From Gemmatimonadota bacterium (GTDB lineage: Bacteria > Latescibacterota > UBA2968 > UBA8231), in contig VXZF01000241.1 of the NCBI GenBank assembly GCA_009845645.1, positions 1 through 15,703 of the forward strand: a DNA stretch of 15,703 bases. The letters are read 5' to 3'. Positions 7,209-13,950 of the stretch are shown piece after piece. The notes under the pieces are model-generated. The model saw nothing but the letters and a program-made list of their open reading frames with translations. It was not told where the DNA came from and ran no database searches. The position numbers and the translations under genes were made by a program. Position 1 is the first letter of the stretch. Every line of letters begins with the position of its first letter.

Positions 7209-7619
7209 AGCCGCCAGCCGCTATTACCCCCTCTCGCCAGGTGCCAGCAGGCCAGCTAACGTCGGCTATTGTACCAGGGCCAACCCTTCAAGCACTAGGT
7301 ACCGAAAAGTCGCTAGCTACGGCAGACAGGCAGGACCTCTGCTACGGAGAAACGCCCGTGCGCGAGCCGACCCGCACGATCCGAGCCGCCGTCCGTCGGG
7401 GGGTGAGGGCACGCGCCGAGACAATAGGCGGCTGTCCGGCTCTCTGGAAATTTGTGTGGGAGTCGGCCAAATCGGGCCATCTGGCAAAAAGCGCACGGGA
7501 GCCGCACACCCGCAGACACACCAGTTGCTGCAGACCGACGCCGAAGCGGTCCGCAGGAAGCGCTCAAGCAGGCCCCAGGACCCCGTGTCTTGGCGGATAT
7601 AGGTAGCTCAAAGACTCAG

Positions 7620-7638
7620 CAAACTATCTTCAGTACTT
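7620..7638 (+). repeat. Partial copy of the A-block head
   Basis: CAAACTATCTTCAGTACTT matches the start of the A blocks at 10821 and 12604 exactly, and that at 7982 with one change. The similarity fades after 19 bp into a different GC-rich sequence, so this is a truncated copy. Confidence 0.8.
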
Positions 7639-7866
7639 GACCCGCGCGGCCGCGGTGTCTTAACTCGCCGCGGTAGTCTTCCCGTGTCACCTTGAATTCC
7701 AGTGCGACCAGCGTGCCAATATCCAGTGCCGAACCTCGCGTGCGTACGCGCATAGCGCATAGGTAGAATAGCAACAGATCCCTCGCGCTCGAGCCGAAGG
7801 CCAATATCCCCTTGGCCAGTGCCAGCCCCCGGACTAGGATTGATCCTGATGTGTGCTGGACGTGCT

Positions 7867-7894
7867 CAAACGCTGTCTAAGCGTTTTCACCGGC
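7867..7894 (+). repeat. Hairpin repeat, copy 1 (copy 2 at 10467-10493)
   Basis: AAACGC and GCGTTT pair around the loop TGTCTAA, followed by TTCACCGGC. The copy at 10467-10493 differs by one substitution in the loop and one fewer T. Each copy lies upstream of an A block: 114 bp before A1 and about 350 bp before A2. Confidence 0.75.
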
Positions 7895-7980
7895 AACAGG
7901 CTTATTCCGCTACCAACCCACCGCCGTCCGTTGAGCCTTGCCCCGAAAGGACCCGCCCGTCGAAGCCCAAACAACGCTGC

Positions 7981-8344
7981 TCAAACTATCTTCAGTGCTT
8001 CGCCGCGGTCGCTCTGTCAGGGGACTTTGCGCTCGCTCAAAAATTGTGTGGGTACTCGATTGCCAGACCAGCAGCCAGCAGTACCGAAGGTCTGGGATCA
8101 ATTTTCAATTTTTTGCGCTGGCATCGCTTTAAATCGTCGTGGCACCGTCGTCGCGGTACGGCGCACACGCTACCAGCAGCCTCTAGAAAATCCAGCTCTG
8201 CCAGCACGCCAGCAGCCTTATCTCGTGTCAAATCAAGGTATTAGCGCATTGCCAGCACCCTTGCCAGCAACCCTGCTGGCACGCCAGCAACCCCCGGATA
8301 CTCCTCACAAGGCGGTTTGCGGTTTGAGGTATCGGGGCGCAAAA
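7981..8344 (+). repeat. Repeat block A, copy A1
   Basis: This 364-bp block is nearly the same as 10820-11196. In order it holds the head TCAAACTATCTTCAGTGCTT; a CTCAAAAATTGTGTGGGTA segment; a TTTTTTGCGCTGGCATCGC segment (about 8110-8128); a run of CCAGCA units; the core TCAAGGTATTAG (8233-8244); more CCAGCA units; an inverted repeat TGCTGGC/GCCAGCA with 2-nt loop (8274-8289); and the tail GGTTTGAGGTATCGGGGCGC. Stops in all frames and indels between copies argue against coding. It ends 92 bp before the gene at 8437. Confidence 0.85.
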
Positions 8345-8436
8345 GCGCGGAACGGCTGGCGCAGATCTTTTTCGCTTGTGTGGGTGTTACTCGTTCAATT
8401 TCTTCACTCTATATCGAAAGGAGCTAGAGACGAGGC

Positions 8437-8949
8437 ATGGAAGATATAGCAGGGAACGCCGTAGCGGGGCTAATTGCCGCTGTGACGGCAACCATCCTTT
8501 TGGGCGTTGCGAAATGGATTTATGGGAAACGCTTGCAGGGGCTTGATGTCAAACAAATTCGGGAAGTGTTAACGGAGGGCAGAAGGAAAGTGTTGGAGTC
8601 GAAAGAAACTTCTTTCCCCGGCATAGGAACAGTCTCCGGCGATGTGCTTCGGTGTGCGCAGTACAACCTCATGATCGAGCAGTTGAGGCTTGCCTTGGAC
8701 CACAGGACATCGAAACTGCCTTACGTCAAAAGGAAGGCGATTTTCGACGCGCTTAATTGGTATCACACGGATGGGGATAGCTTGTACGTGATAAAAACGA
8801 ATGATGGCAAACTCGTATTCTCTCCCGATCTTCCTCCCGGTAAATGGCCGACATCGGATATGAAAAAGAACTTTGCCATCGACAAGTTCAAGCGTATAGA
8901 GTCCATCAAGTGGCTGAAGCTTAAACCGTACACTCCGATGAACGGTTAG
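8437..8949 (+). CDS. Single-pass membrane protein of unknown family
   Basis: This 170-residue protein starts at ATG 8437, behind AAAGGAG at 8417-8423 (13 bp away, rather long), with a closer GAGG at 8433-8435. The first 30 residues hold one membrane segment (AVAGLIAAVTATILLGVAKW) followed by a basic YGKRL stop, predicting a cytoplasmic C-terminal part of about 140 residues. That part is mixed alpha/beta with many lysines (LPYVKRKAIFDALNWYH; SLYVIKTNDGKLVFSPDLPP). I do not recognise the family and see no catalytic motif. Composition is more AT-rich than the flanking repeats and the reading is consistently protein-like, so it is a real gene. It stands alone between A1 and B1, in the same strand and setting as the nuclease genes further right. 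Confidence 0.7.
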   Translation: MEDIAGNAVAGLIAAVTATILLGVAKWIYGKRLQGLDVKQIREVLTEGRRKVLESKETSFPGIGTVSGDVLRCAQYNLMIEQLRLALDHRTSKLPYVKRKAIFDALNWYHTDGDSLYVIKTNDGKLVFSPDLPPGKWPTSDMKKNFAIDKFKRIESIKWLKLKPYTPMNG

Positions 8950-9031
8950 GATTCTTGTTTTTCCAGTAAATCCCCGATGGGTATGTCTGGCCTATTTTGG
9001 GCGTTGATTGACGCGGCCGCGCTTGGTTTTC

Positions 9032-9068
9032 GGCCATTTTGGAGTTGCGAAAAGTGCTGATTAGGCCA
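9032..9068 (+). repeat. Repeat C, copy 2
   Basis: This is the direct-orientation partner of 4370-4411 (minus). It runs straight into the 16-bp sequence CAAGACGCCGGCGGAA (9067-9082), which recurs exactly at 14144-14159, and then into block B1. Confidence 0.6.
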
Positions 9069-9082
9069 AGACGCCGGCGGAA

Positions 9083-9254
9083 GCGCCAGCAGCCCTAAAT
9101 AAAAACCAGCTCGACCAGCTAGCCAGCAGACCTAAGTATCGCTAATTCAAGGGATTAGACCCTATTGCCAGCAGGTTGCCAGCAGGTTGCCAGCAGAAAA
9201 GCCAGCAGCCAGCAGGTTGCCAGCAGCCCGACCGGACTCCCGATAAAAGTCAAC
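9083..9254 (+). repeat. Repeat block B, copy B1
   Basis: Shares with 13779-13950 the left part (GCGCCAGCA, CCCTAAATAAAAACCAGC, TCGACCAGCTAGCCAGCA) and the right part (CCAGCAGCCCGACCGGACTC, CCGATAAA, GTCAAC). Between them the copies differ. B1 has the core TCAAGGGATTAG (9147-9158) and an array of eight CCAGCA and two CCAGCT units, all on the + strand, partly as an 11-bp tandem GCCAGCAGGTT. It ends 81 bp before the small ORF that leads the HNH gene. Confidence 0.85.
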
Positions 9255-9335
9255 TTATCGCTAGTCAAAAGGTCAGGCCGACCTCCCTGCAGGGTACCAC
9301 CCGCGAGCAGGCCAGAGAGGAAGGAAAAGCGCACA

Positions 9336-9542
9336 ATGGCGTCTTCACCACGTCCGCGAGTTGGTAGGGCCGAACCGCCCGCCGTTTCGTCCTTGATCGA
9401 CGAGCGGCCGCACTTTTGCCGACAACGCCCGCCGCTCCCTTTGGTGTTGTCTTACGGGACGGAGCCCCAGGTAGTCTTTCTCCGCGCCCGATATTCCCCC
9501 GCTCATTCACCCCAGAGAAAGCCGCGAGTATGGACGGATTGA
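9336..9542 (+). CDS. Hypothetical 68-residue leader protein coupled to the HNH gene
   Basis: ATG 9336 has a strong ribosome binding site (GAGAGGAAGGA, from 9315), better than that of the HNH gene. The product is Arg/Pro-rich (MASSPRPRVGRAEPPAVSS) and has no recognised domain. Its stop at 9540-9542 overlaps the HNH start by 13 bp, which would allow coupled translation. The frame is open upstream to 9165 through the CCAGCA array, so openness is weak evidence. It may be only a coincidental ORF. Confidence 0.35.
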   Translation: MASSPRPRVGRAEPPAVSSLIDERPHFCRQRPPLPLVLSYGTEPQVVFLRARYSPAHSPQRKPRVWTD

Positions 9543-10063
9543 ACCACCTAACCAACGCCGGCAAGATCGCCCTGGTGCTGACCTGCATTGTGCTGTATGC
9601 CTTGCTCATGGCCGCCCTTTTTGAGCTTGTGGCGCGGCTGGTGCGCCGCTTTCGCTGGTGGTTGCGATCCCCGCGCTTTTGCCACGGCCCCGCTTGTGGC
9701 CGCCGGATCGGTTGGCCGCGAGCGCGAGCGGTTGGCCTCGAAGTCAACACGTGCAGCGACAAGTGTTTCCTTGAACTGGGCCACCAAAAGCTAATCGACG
9801 CACACCCCAGCGCGGCCGACCTCGGCACTGGATACCGCCGCTACTTGCCCGCCCTGATCGCCCAGCAGCACGGTTTGTGCGGGATCTGCGGCCATCCCTT
9901 GCCGTCTGATTGGGCGCAAATCCATGTAGACCACAAAACGCCCCAATGCCGAGGCGGTACGGATGAACCCGACAACCTGCAAGCCGCCCACGATACTTGC
10001 AACATCCGCAAAGGCCCGCGCACCATGGACGAGTTGAACGGCGACCTATTTAGGCCACAGTGA
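9530..10063 (+). CDS. Membrane-anchored HNH endonuclease with an extra zinc-binding cluster
   Basis: From ATG 9530 this is 177 residues. Residues 13-38 form one hydrophobic membrane segment (IALVLTCIVLYALLMAALFE followed by basic RRFRWW). Residues 51-79 carry a Cys cluster (Cys51, Cys56, Cys75, Cys79) that looks like a small zinc knuckle. Residues 117-162 are a complete HNH domain: CGIC (117-120), HVDHKTP (132-138) with the catalytic Asp134-His135, GGTDEPDNLQ (142-151) with Asn149, and HDTCNIRKG (154-162). HNH nucleases cut DNA using one metal ion and are common in restriction, phage and defence settings. A membrane anchor on such a nuclease is unusual. The frame is open upstream to 9416 (TTG), but the residues added there are not protein-like. 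A GC-rich inverted repeat lies 31 bp after the stop. Confidence 0.8.
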   Translation: MDGLNHLTNAGKIALVLTCIVLYALLMAALFELVARLVRRFRWWLRSPRFCHGPACGRRIGWPRARAVGLEVNTCSDKCFLELGHQKLIDAHPSAADLGTGYRRYLPALIAQQHGLCGICGHPLPSDWAQIHVDHKTPQCRGGTDEPDNLQAAHDTCNIRKGPRTMDELNGDLFRPQ

Positions 10064-10093
10064 AAGGCGAGCTGGGAGGCGCTGAAATAGAAA

Positions 10094-10126
10094 CGCCGGC
10101 CGCTATGTGGACACTTCACGCCGGCG
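10094..10126 (+). terminator. Weak candidate terminator after the HNH gene
   Basis: CGCCGGC (10094-10100) and GCCGGCG (10120-10126) pair perfectly, but the loop is 19 nt and no T-run follows. Position shortly after the stop codon is the main support. Confidence 0.25.
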
Positions 10127-10819
10127 CTCCACCTTGCGAATATCAAGGGAGCGACCCTTAACGGCCACGAAGGTATCGCCGCAACGCCTAGGTCAAGACG
10201 CCCGCCCCGTATGCAACCTTGTGCTATATAACGGGGCGGAAGGCAGGGCAATTTTTCACCGCGCAGGCCCCCGCGCTACCTCATTTCAGCAGCGATCGAC
10301 GATCAAAAAGGAGCACGATTGCGGACTTGGGCGGATCTCCCCACACGTACGCGCATCACGCGCGCGCGATAGCCCGCTTTGCTTGCCCTAGCCCAGTGCC
10401 AGAGCTGCCCACCCCGACCCCATCGCCATTATAGCCGCCCTCGACCACCAAGCCGCCAGAGCGCCCCAAACGCCGTCTAAGCGTTTCACCGGCCGCTTGG
10501 TCTTTGGCACACGGGAAAGGCCGAGCTTGTAGCACCTAGACGGGAAAGCCGCAGCCGTCCGCTCGAACCAACACGCCCCGCTACATCAGGTCAGTACCCA
10601 AAATCTCAGGCCAGTCCGACGAGCTGAAGGCCCCGCCCTCGCTCGAAGTGTGGAGCGCAGCATTCAGCCCCAACCCTACCGCTACCCTCGCGCTCGCTAG
10701 CTCGCGCCCTCAAGCTGCCTTAACGCTCCACTTTCTCGCTTGCCCCTTTCCCCAGTTCGCGCGATGCGCGAAAGCGCGGCCGAAGCCGCGCCATCTTCTA
10801 CGCCGTCGCTTCAGATCCG
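10127..10819 (+). other. Gene-free GC-rich stretch
   Basis: No supportable gene. It contains the second hairpin repeat (10467-10493). An AAAAAGGAG at about 10305-10313 is followed only by a short meaningless frame. The last 24 bases (TTCTACGCCGTC at 10797, then CGCTTCAGATCCG) recur before A3 near 12541 and 12590, so the repeat family extends leftwards beyond the A head in these two copies. Confidence 0.55.
10467..10493 (+). repeat. Hairpin repeat, copy 2
   Basis: AAACGC (10468-10473) and GCGTTT (10481-10486) pair around CGTCTAA. See copy 1 at 7867-7894. The near identity in both stem and flank (CACCGGC) shows duplication, not chance. Confidence 0.75.
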
Positions 10820-11196
10820 TCAAACTATCTTCAGTACTTCGCCGTGGTCGCTCTGTCGGGGGGCTTTGCGCTCGCTCAAAAATTGTGTGGGTACTCGATT
10901 GCCAGACCAGCAGCAAGCAGCCCCGAAAATCTGGGACTAAGTTTCAATTTTTTGCGCTGGCATCGCTTTAAATCGTCGTGGCACCGTCGCCGCGGTACGG
11001 CGCACACGCTACCAGCAGCCTCTAGATAAATCCAGCACTGCCAGCACGCCAGCAGCCTTATCTCGTGTCAAATCAAGGTATTAGCACCCTTGCCAGCACC
11101 CTGCCAGCACCCCTGCTGGCACCTCTGCCAGCACGCCAGCAACCCCCGGATACTCCTCATAAGGCGGTTTGAGGTTTGAGGTGTCGGGGCGCAAAA
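10820..11196 (+). repeat. Repeat block A, copy A2
   Basis: This 377-bp block is nearly identical to A1 (7981-8344). Main differences: single-base changes throughout, a short deletion after the core TCAAGGTATTAG (11073-11084), and extra CCAGCA units. The terminal inverted repeat TGCTGGC/GCCAGCA is kept (11114-11120 and 11127-11133), but its loop is 6 nt here, not 2, and the following GCCAGCA unit is extra. It ends 66 bp before the DUF4268 gene. Confidence 0.88.
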
Positions 11197-11204
11197 AGAC
11201 GCGC

Positions 11205-11233
11205 TTGCTCGGCCTACATCGGGGTGGTATCTT
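11205..11233 (+). promoter_or_regulatory. Possible sigma70-type promoter for the DUF4268 gene
   Basis: TTGCTC (11205-11210) and TATCTT (11228-11233) are 17 bp apart, directly after block A2 and 29 bp before the start codon. The match is moderate. Confidence 0.35.
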
Positions 11234-11262
11234 GGGGCTGAACTAAAACGCAGGGGGAGACC

Positions 11263-12189
11263 ATGACTGAATTGGGCCGTCTTGAAAGCAAGGACCTGCG
11301 CGATGCTTGGCTGCACGAGGCAACGGACTTTACGCCTTGGCTCACAGACAATATGGCCCTACTCTCAGAGGCCATTGATCTTCCGCTCGAACCAGAAGGC
11401 ACGGAAGTGTCGGTTGGCCAGTTCGCGGCTGACATCCTCGCCCGCAATACGGACGACGGTAGCGCCGTGTTGATCGAAAACCAACTAGAGCCTTCCGATC
11501 ATACCCACCTCGGGCAGATTCTCACCTACCTCGCCGGCCTTGACGCCCAAGCCGTGGTCTGGATTGCGCGACACTTTGAGGAAGCGCACCTTTCCGCCGT
11601 TCGCTGGCTCAACGAAAACACCGCTGACCCCTTCGCCTTCTTCGCCGTGCAAGTCAAGGTCGTACAAATCGGCGATTCACCGCTGGCACCGCTCTTTGAA
11701 GTACTGGAGAAGCCGAGTAGATGGGATCGTCAGCTACGCGCCGTTTCAGAGTCAAATCGCACCGGTCTGACCCAATCGGGGGAGCTGCACTGCGCGTTTT
11801 GGAAATACTATGCTGAGCGGCATCCCGACGATGGGATTCGTATCGGTTATGCTCAACATCATTTCTGGCATTCGGTTGAGTCGGCAAGACTCGTTATTTC
11901 GCAATACCTGATGCTAAAAGGAAGGAAAATCGGGATATTCCTGCGGGGTAATATGGGCGAATCGAATACAGTAGCCCTTGAATCGGCGAGACCCTACGAG
12001 ACCGCCTTGAGAAACGAAGTTGGCGTTGATTCAGACGAAGAGTGGGTTGGAGTCAACGAGACGAAAGGATGGGTTGCAAACAAAAGTCGGGCTATCGACG
12101 TTTCCGACAAAGCCAATTGGGACGCGGCGGCCGATTGGCTGCACGAGCATCTACACATCTATCGCCGCATCCTCGCGCAGGTCCCTTAA
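11263..12189 (+). CDS. DUF4268 protein with PD-(D/E)XK nuclease-like N-terminal domain
   Basis: This 308-residue protein starts at ATG 11263, with GGGGGAG at 11253-11259. The N-terminal half has the PD-(D/E)XK layout: FAADIL with Asp57, then AVLIENQLE with Glu72 and Gln74, then SDHTHLGQILTYLAG (78-92) and VVWIARHF, as in the restriction-nuclease-like domain that commonly precedes DUF4268. Gln in place of the usual Lys is frequent in this branch. The C-terminal half (AFWKYYAERHPDDGIRIG from about 179, GRKIGIFLRG, then EEWVGVNETKGW) matches DUF4268. Members are found near restriction-modification and other defence genes, but their function is not established. The gene stands alone after block A2. 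No methyltransferase is beside it, so if it is a nuclease its control is not explained by a partner in the window. Confidence 0.78.
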   Translation: MTELGRLESKDLRDAWLHEATDFTPWLTDNMALLSEAIDLPLEPEGTEVSVGQFAADILARNTDDGSAVLIENQLEPSDHTHLGQILTYLAGLDAQAVVWIARHFEEAHLSAVRWLNENTADPFAFFAVQVKVVQIGDSPLAPLFEVLEKPSRWDRQLRAVSESNRTGLTQSGELHCAFWKYYAERHPDDGIRIGYAQHHFWHSVESARLVISQYLMLKGRKIGIFLRGNMGESNTVALESARPYETALRNEVGVDSDEEWVGVNETKGWVANKSRAIDVSDKANWDAAADWLHEHLHIYRRILAQVP

Positions 12190-12259
12190 TGCAACTACCG
12201 CCCTCGGTACGCGGCGGTGCTTGTAGTGGGCCTCGACGTGAACGACACCACACTCCCCA

Positions 12260-12490
12260 CTACCCGCTAATCACCAACTCGGCCTGTTTTAGGACCGTGC
12301 GCGTCGCCTGCTCCCGCGTGTGCGCTTAACCATCACGCGTATCCGCGCGCACGTCCTCTCGCAGCGTCCAGTCGCTGGAGACGTTTTCGCGTACAGTCTT
12401 AACCAACTCGCGGGCTATGTGGCGCAGGGGCTCGTCGCCTAGGACTTGGACGGCGCTGTCATTGGTCCCCAGCGCATCGTGGAAGGCCAC
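12260..12490 (-). pseudogene. hsdR: Type I restriction enzyme R subunit, C-terminal fragment (decayed hsdR)
   Basis: On the minus strand from about 12490 the translation reads [20 protein letters not shown], then [20 protein letters not shown], then LREDVRAD, which is the conserved C-terminal region of HsdR. It then frameshifts (the next frame gives RVMVKR, as expected for HsdR), has TAA at about 12311-12313, and recovers in the first frame as EQATRTVLKQAEL before TAG at 12260. Several family-typical residues between VKR and EQAT are deleted. Upstream of 12490 the similarity stops and a stop codon appears. This is a scrap of about 75 codons of a protein normally near 1000 residues. No hsdM or hsdS was recognised. 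The gene ran opposite to all intact genes of the array. Confidence 0.72.
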
Positions 12491-12603
12491 CTACCACCTT
12501 CAGATCCCGCGCCAGAGTCTCCCGACCCAGCCCTAGTCCCTTCTACGCCGTCCACTATCGACCGAGGAGCAGCGCTAACCCACTTCCGCCGCTTCAGATC
12601 CGA

Positions 12604-12803
12604 CAAACTATCTTCAGTACTTCGCCGCGCCCTCTCGGTGAGGGGAGAAGGAGCGCGCGAAAATTGTGCGAGTATCTCGATTTACCAGCACCAGCGACCA
12701 GCGCCGAAATTCTTTACCAGCACTGCCAGCACTGCCAGCGGCCTAACTCGCACGAAATCAGGCGATTAGACCCTTTACCAGCACCCTACCAGCTCTGCAA
12801 CCA
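12604..12803 (+). repeat. Repeat block A, diverged copy A3
   Basis: The head CAAACTATCTTCAGTACTT and CGCCGCG (12604-12629) match A2. The middle has GCGAAAATTGTGCGAGTA, then CCAGCA-rich DNA, then CCTAACTCGCACGAAATCAG and the core TCAGGCGATTAG (12758-12769), then ACCAGCACC units. The TTTTTTGCGCTGGCATCGC segment is missing. Similarity fades after about 12800. No gene follows directly. Confidence 0.75.
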
Positions 12804-13442
12804 GACCAGAAAGTGGTGCGGCCCTCGCGCGCGTGCGCGATTCAAGGTCGGGCTGCTGATCCTCGCCGCGATTGGGTGCGTTTATCCGGTTGACCAGCGT
12901 ACCAGCGGCCGAGCTGGGGGAGAGCCGCAACCACAACGGCGAGTTGGTGCGCCGGTGGTCGCTTCGCTCCCGAGCCAGACCGTTAATTGCTTGTGGTCGA
13001 TGTAGGCCAAAGCCCGCGATCTGCGGCGCATCGGCCCACGTTGGACGGTCTGGCTCAACGGCGCGGTATTGGCCGACGTGCGCACACAATAGCCGACCTT
13101 CGTTGACCACCGAGCGACGGTATTTACTGGAGATCGAGCACGCGCGATTGTCCGGGCTGCCGTGCCCACGTCGAGGCCATTCCGACCGATCCAGCGCGGC
13201 AGCCCTCTAACCCGCCCTATCTCGCTGCGAAGCGCGCAAACCCGTCCCCTTTGCGCTCTGCACCCGTTGACCAGTTCCAAGCGCAGACGATGCACTGTGG
13301 CCGCTGTTGTGGCCGTCCGAGCAGTCCCCCGTCAAGCCCCGCGCTTCTGCAGAAGATAGTAAGGCATGGTGTCGAGACCCACGCCCTCGCCCTTGCCTTC
13401 ACTTGATCGACGGCAACCGAAGGACGAGGCGAAGCCGTACCA
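12804..13442 (+). other. Gene-free stretch with a possible zinc-protein remnant
   Basis: No intact gene. The + frame beginning at 13146 reads DCPGCRAHVEAIPTDPA and, further on, QAQTMHCGRCCGRP, with two CxxC pairs. One base would have to be removed just upstream to join it to RRYLLEIEHA (from about 13115). This may be a frameshifted small zinc protein, but I cannot name a family. The rest is GC-rich sequence without recognisable signals. Confidence 0.4.
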
Positions 13443-13590
13443 TTCTATCTTCAAACTTTCGCTTTTGCGTGCCGGAGAGGGGAGCCGGTTCGCGTTCAAA
13501 AACTGGGAGTATATCCCTATTGGGCCAGCAGCCAGCGGATGTTTGAAAATTTGGTACAGGAATTTTTTAACCCCGGCGCTGGCATCGCCT
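13443..13590 (+). repeat. Repeat block A, most diverged copy A4 (left half)
   Basis: CTATCTTCAAACTTTCGC, then GTTCAAAAACTGGGAGTA, GGGCCAGCAGCCAGC and CGGCGCTGGCATCGCC match the corresponding steps of A1 and A2 in the same order with many substitutions. The right half of the A block (CCAGCA array, core, terminal inverted repeat) is absent; B2 follows 190 bp later. Confidence 0.65.
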
Positions 13591-13778
13591 CAGATCGAGG
13601 CCGCACCGGGTCAGTTTAGGCCAGATACGCCACGGTACATGGCCCGTTTTGCCGTTGCTCGTTGCCGACCCACGCCGCCCCTTGTGGAAATCGGCCACCC
13701 ATTCGCCCGCTTTTGGCCTGAATTGTACCCGGGTCCCTGTCTTTGCCTCGCCCACGTCCTCGCCTACGCGCCCGACCA

Positions 13779-13950
13779 GCGCCAGCACCCCTAAATAAAA
13801 ACCAGCTCGACCAGCTAGCCAGCACCCCTAAGTGGTGTTGAAACCGTCGCTTAGGGCAATCGCCAGCTAGGTCGCCAGCTAGGTCGCCAGCTAGGTCGCC
13901 AGCAGCCAGCAGGTTACCAGCAGCCCGACCGGACTCCCGATAAAGTCAAC
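13779..13950 (+). repeat. Repeat block B, copy B2
   Basis: The left and right ends match B1 almost exactly. The centre is different: CCCTAAG...CTTAGGG (about 13827-13858) can pair as a long-looped hairpin, followed by a 12-bp unit GCCAGCTAGGTC repeated three times without mismatch (13862-13897), then GCCAGCAGCCAGCAGG as in B1. It lies 401 bp before the GIY-YIG gene. Confidence 0.85.
13862..13897 (+). repeat. Perfect 12-bp tandem repeat, three copies, inside B2
   Basis: GCCAGCTAGGTC at 13862, 13874 and 13886. B1 has a related 11-bp unit, GCCAGCAGGTT, at the same place, so unit and copy number have both changed between the blocks. Confidence 0.95.

Larger units (their letters stand above)
6422..7980 (+). 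other. Long gene-free GC-rich stretch
   Basis: About 1.56 kb without a supportable gene. Several frames stay open (for example 7042-7602 and 7118-7606), but their translations are Arg/Pro/Ser-rich, lack ribosome binding sites and overlap each other, as chance ORFs in GC-rich DNA do. Contents seen: a perfect 24-bp palindrome (6923-6946), a TAGTATACTA palindrome (6947-6956), a G6/C6 hairpin (7193-7208), a 19-bp copy of the A-block head (7620-7638) and a hairpin repeat at 7867-7894 that recurs at 10467. Confidence 0.6.

Noticed and set aside
7042..7606. Two long overlapping + strand frames of 186 and 162 codons
   Set aside because: Arg/Pro/Ser-rich low-complexity translations in overlapping frames, without ribosome binding sites or recognisable motifs; typical of chance frames in GC-rich DNA.
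7616..7804. Minus-strand frame with ALEFKVTREDYRGELR, faintly like a PD-(D/E)XK strand-helix segment
   Set aside because: Only about 60 codons, no ATG at its start, and its end lies in the A-block head sequence. The resemblance is too short to support a nuclease remnant.
9160..9235. CCAGCA tandem units considered as a CRISPR array
   Set aside because: Units are 7-12 bp with no spacers of regular length, and no cas gene is present.
12872..13210. A 112-codon + strand frame and a 111-137-codon minus-strand frame over the same bases
   Set aside because: Neither shows a domain; composition is that of GC-rich non-coding DNA and both cross other eroded sequence.
7981..13950. A and B blocks considered as integron attC sites
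   Set aside because: The blocks are far longer than attC sites, precede genes more closely than they follow them, and I found no paired RYYYAAC/GTTRRRY ends with matching arms. No integrase gene is in the window.
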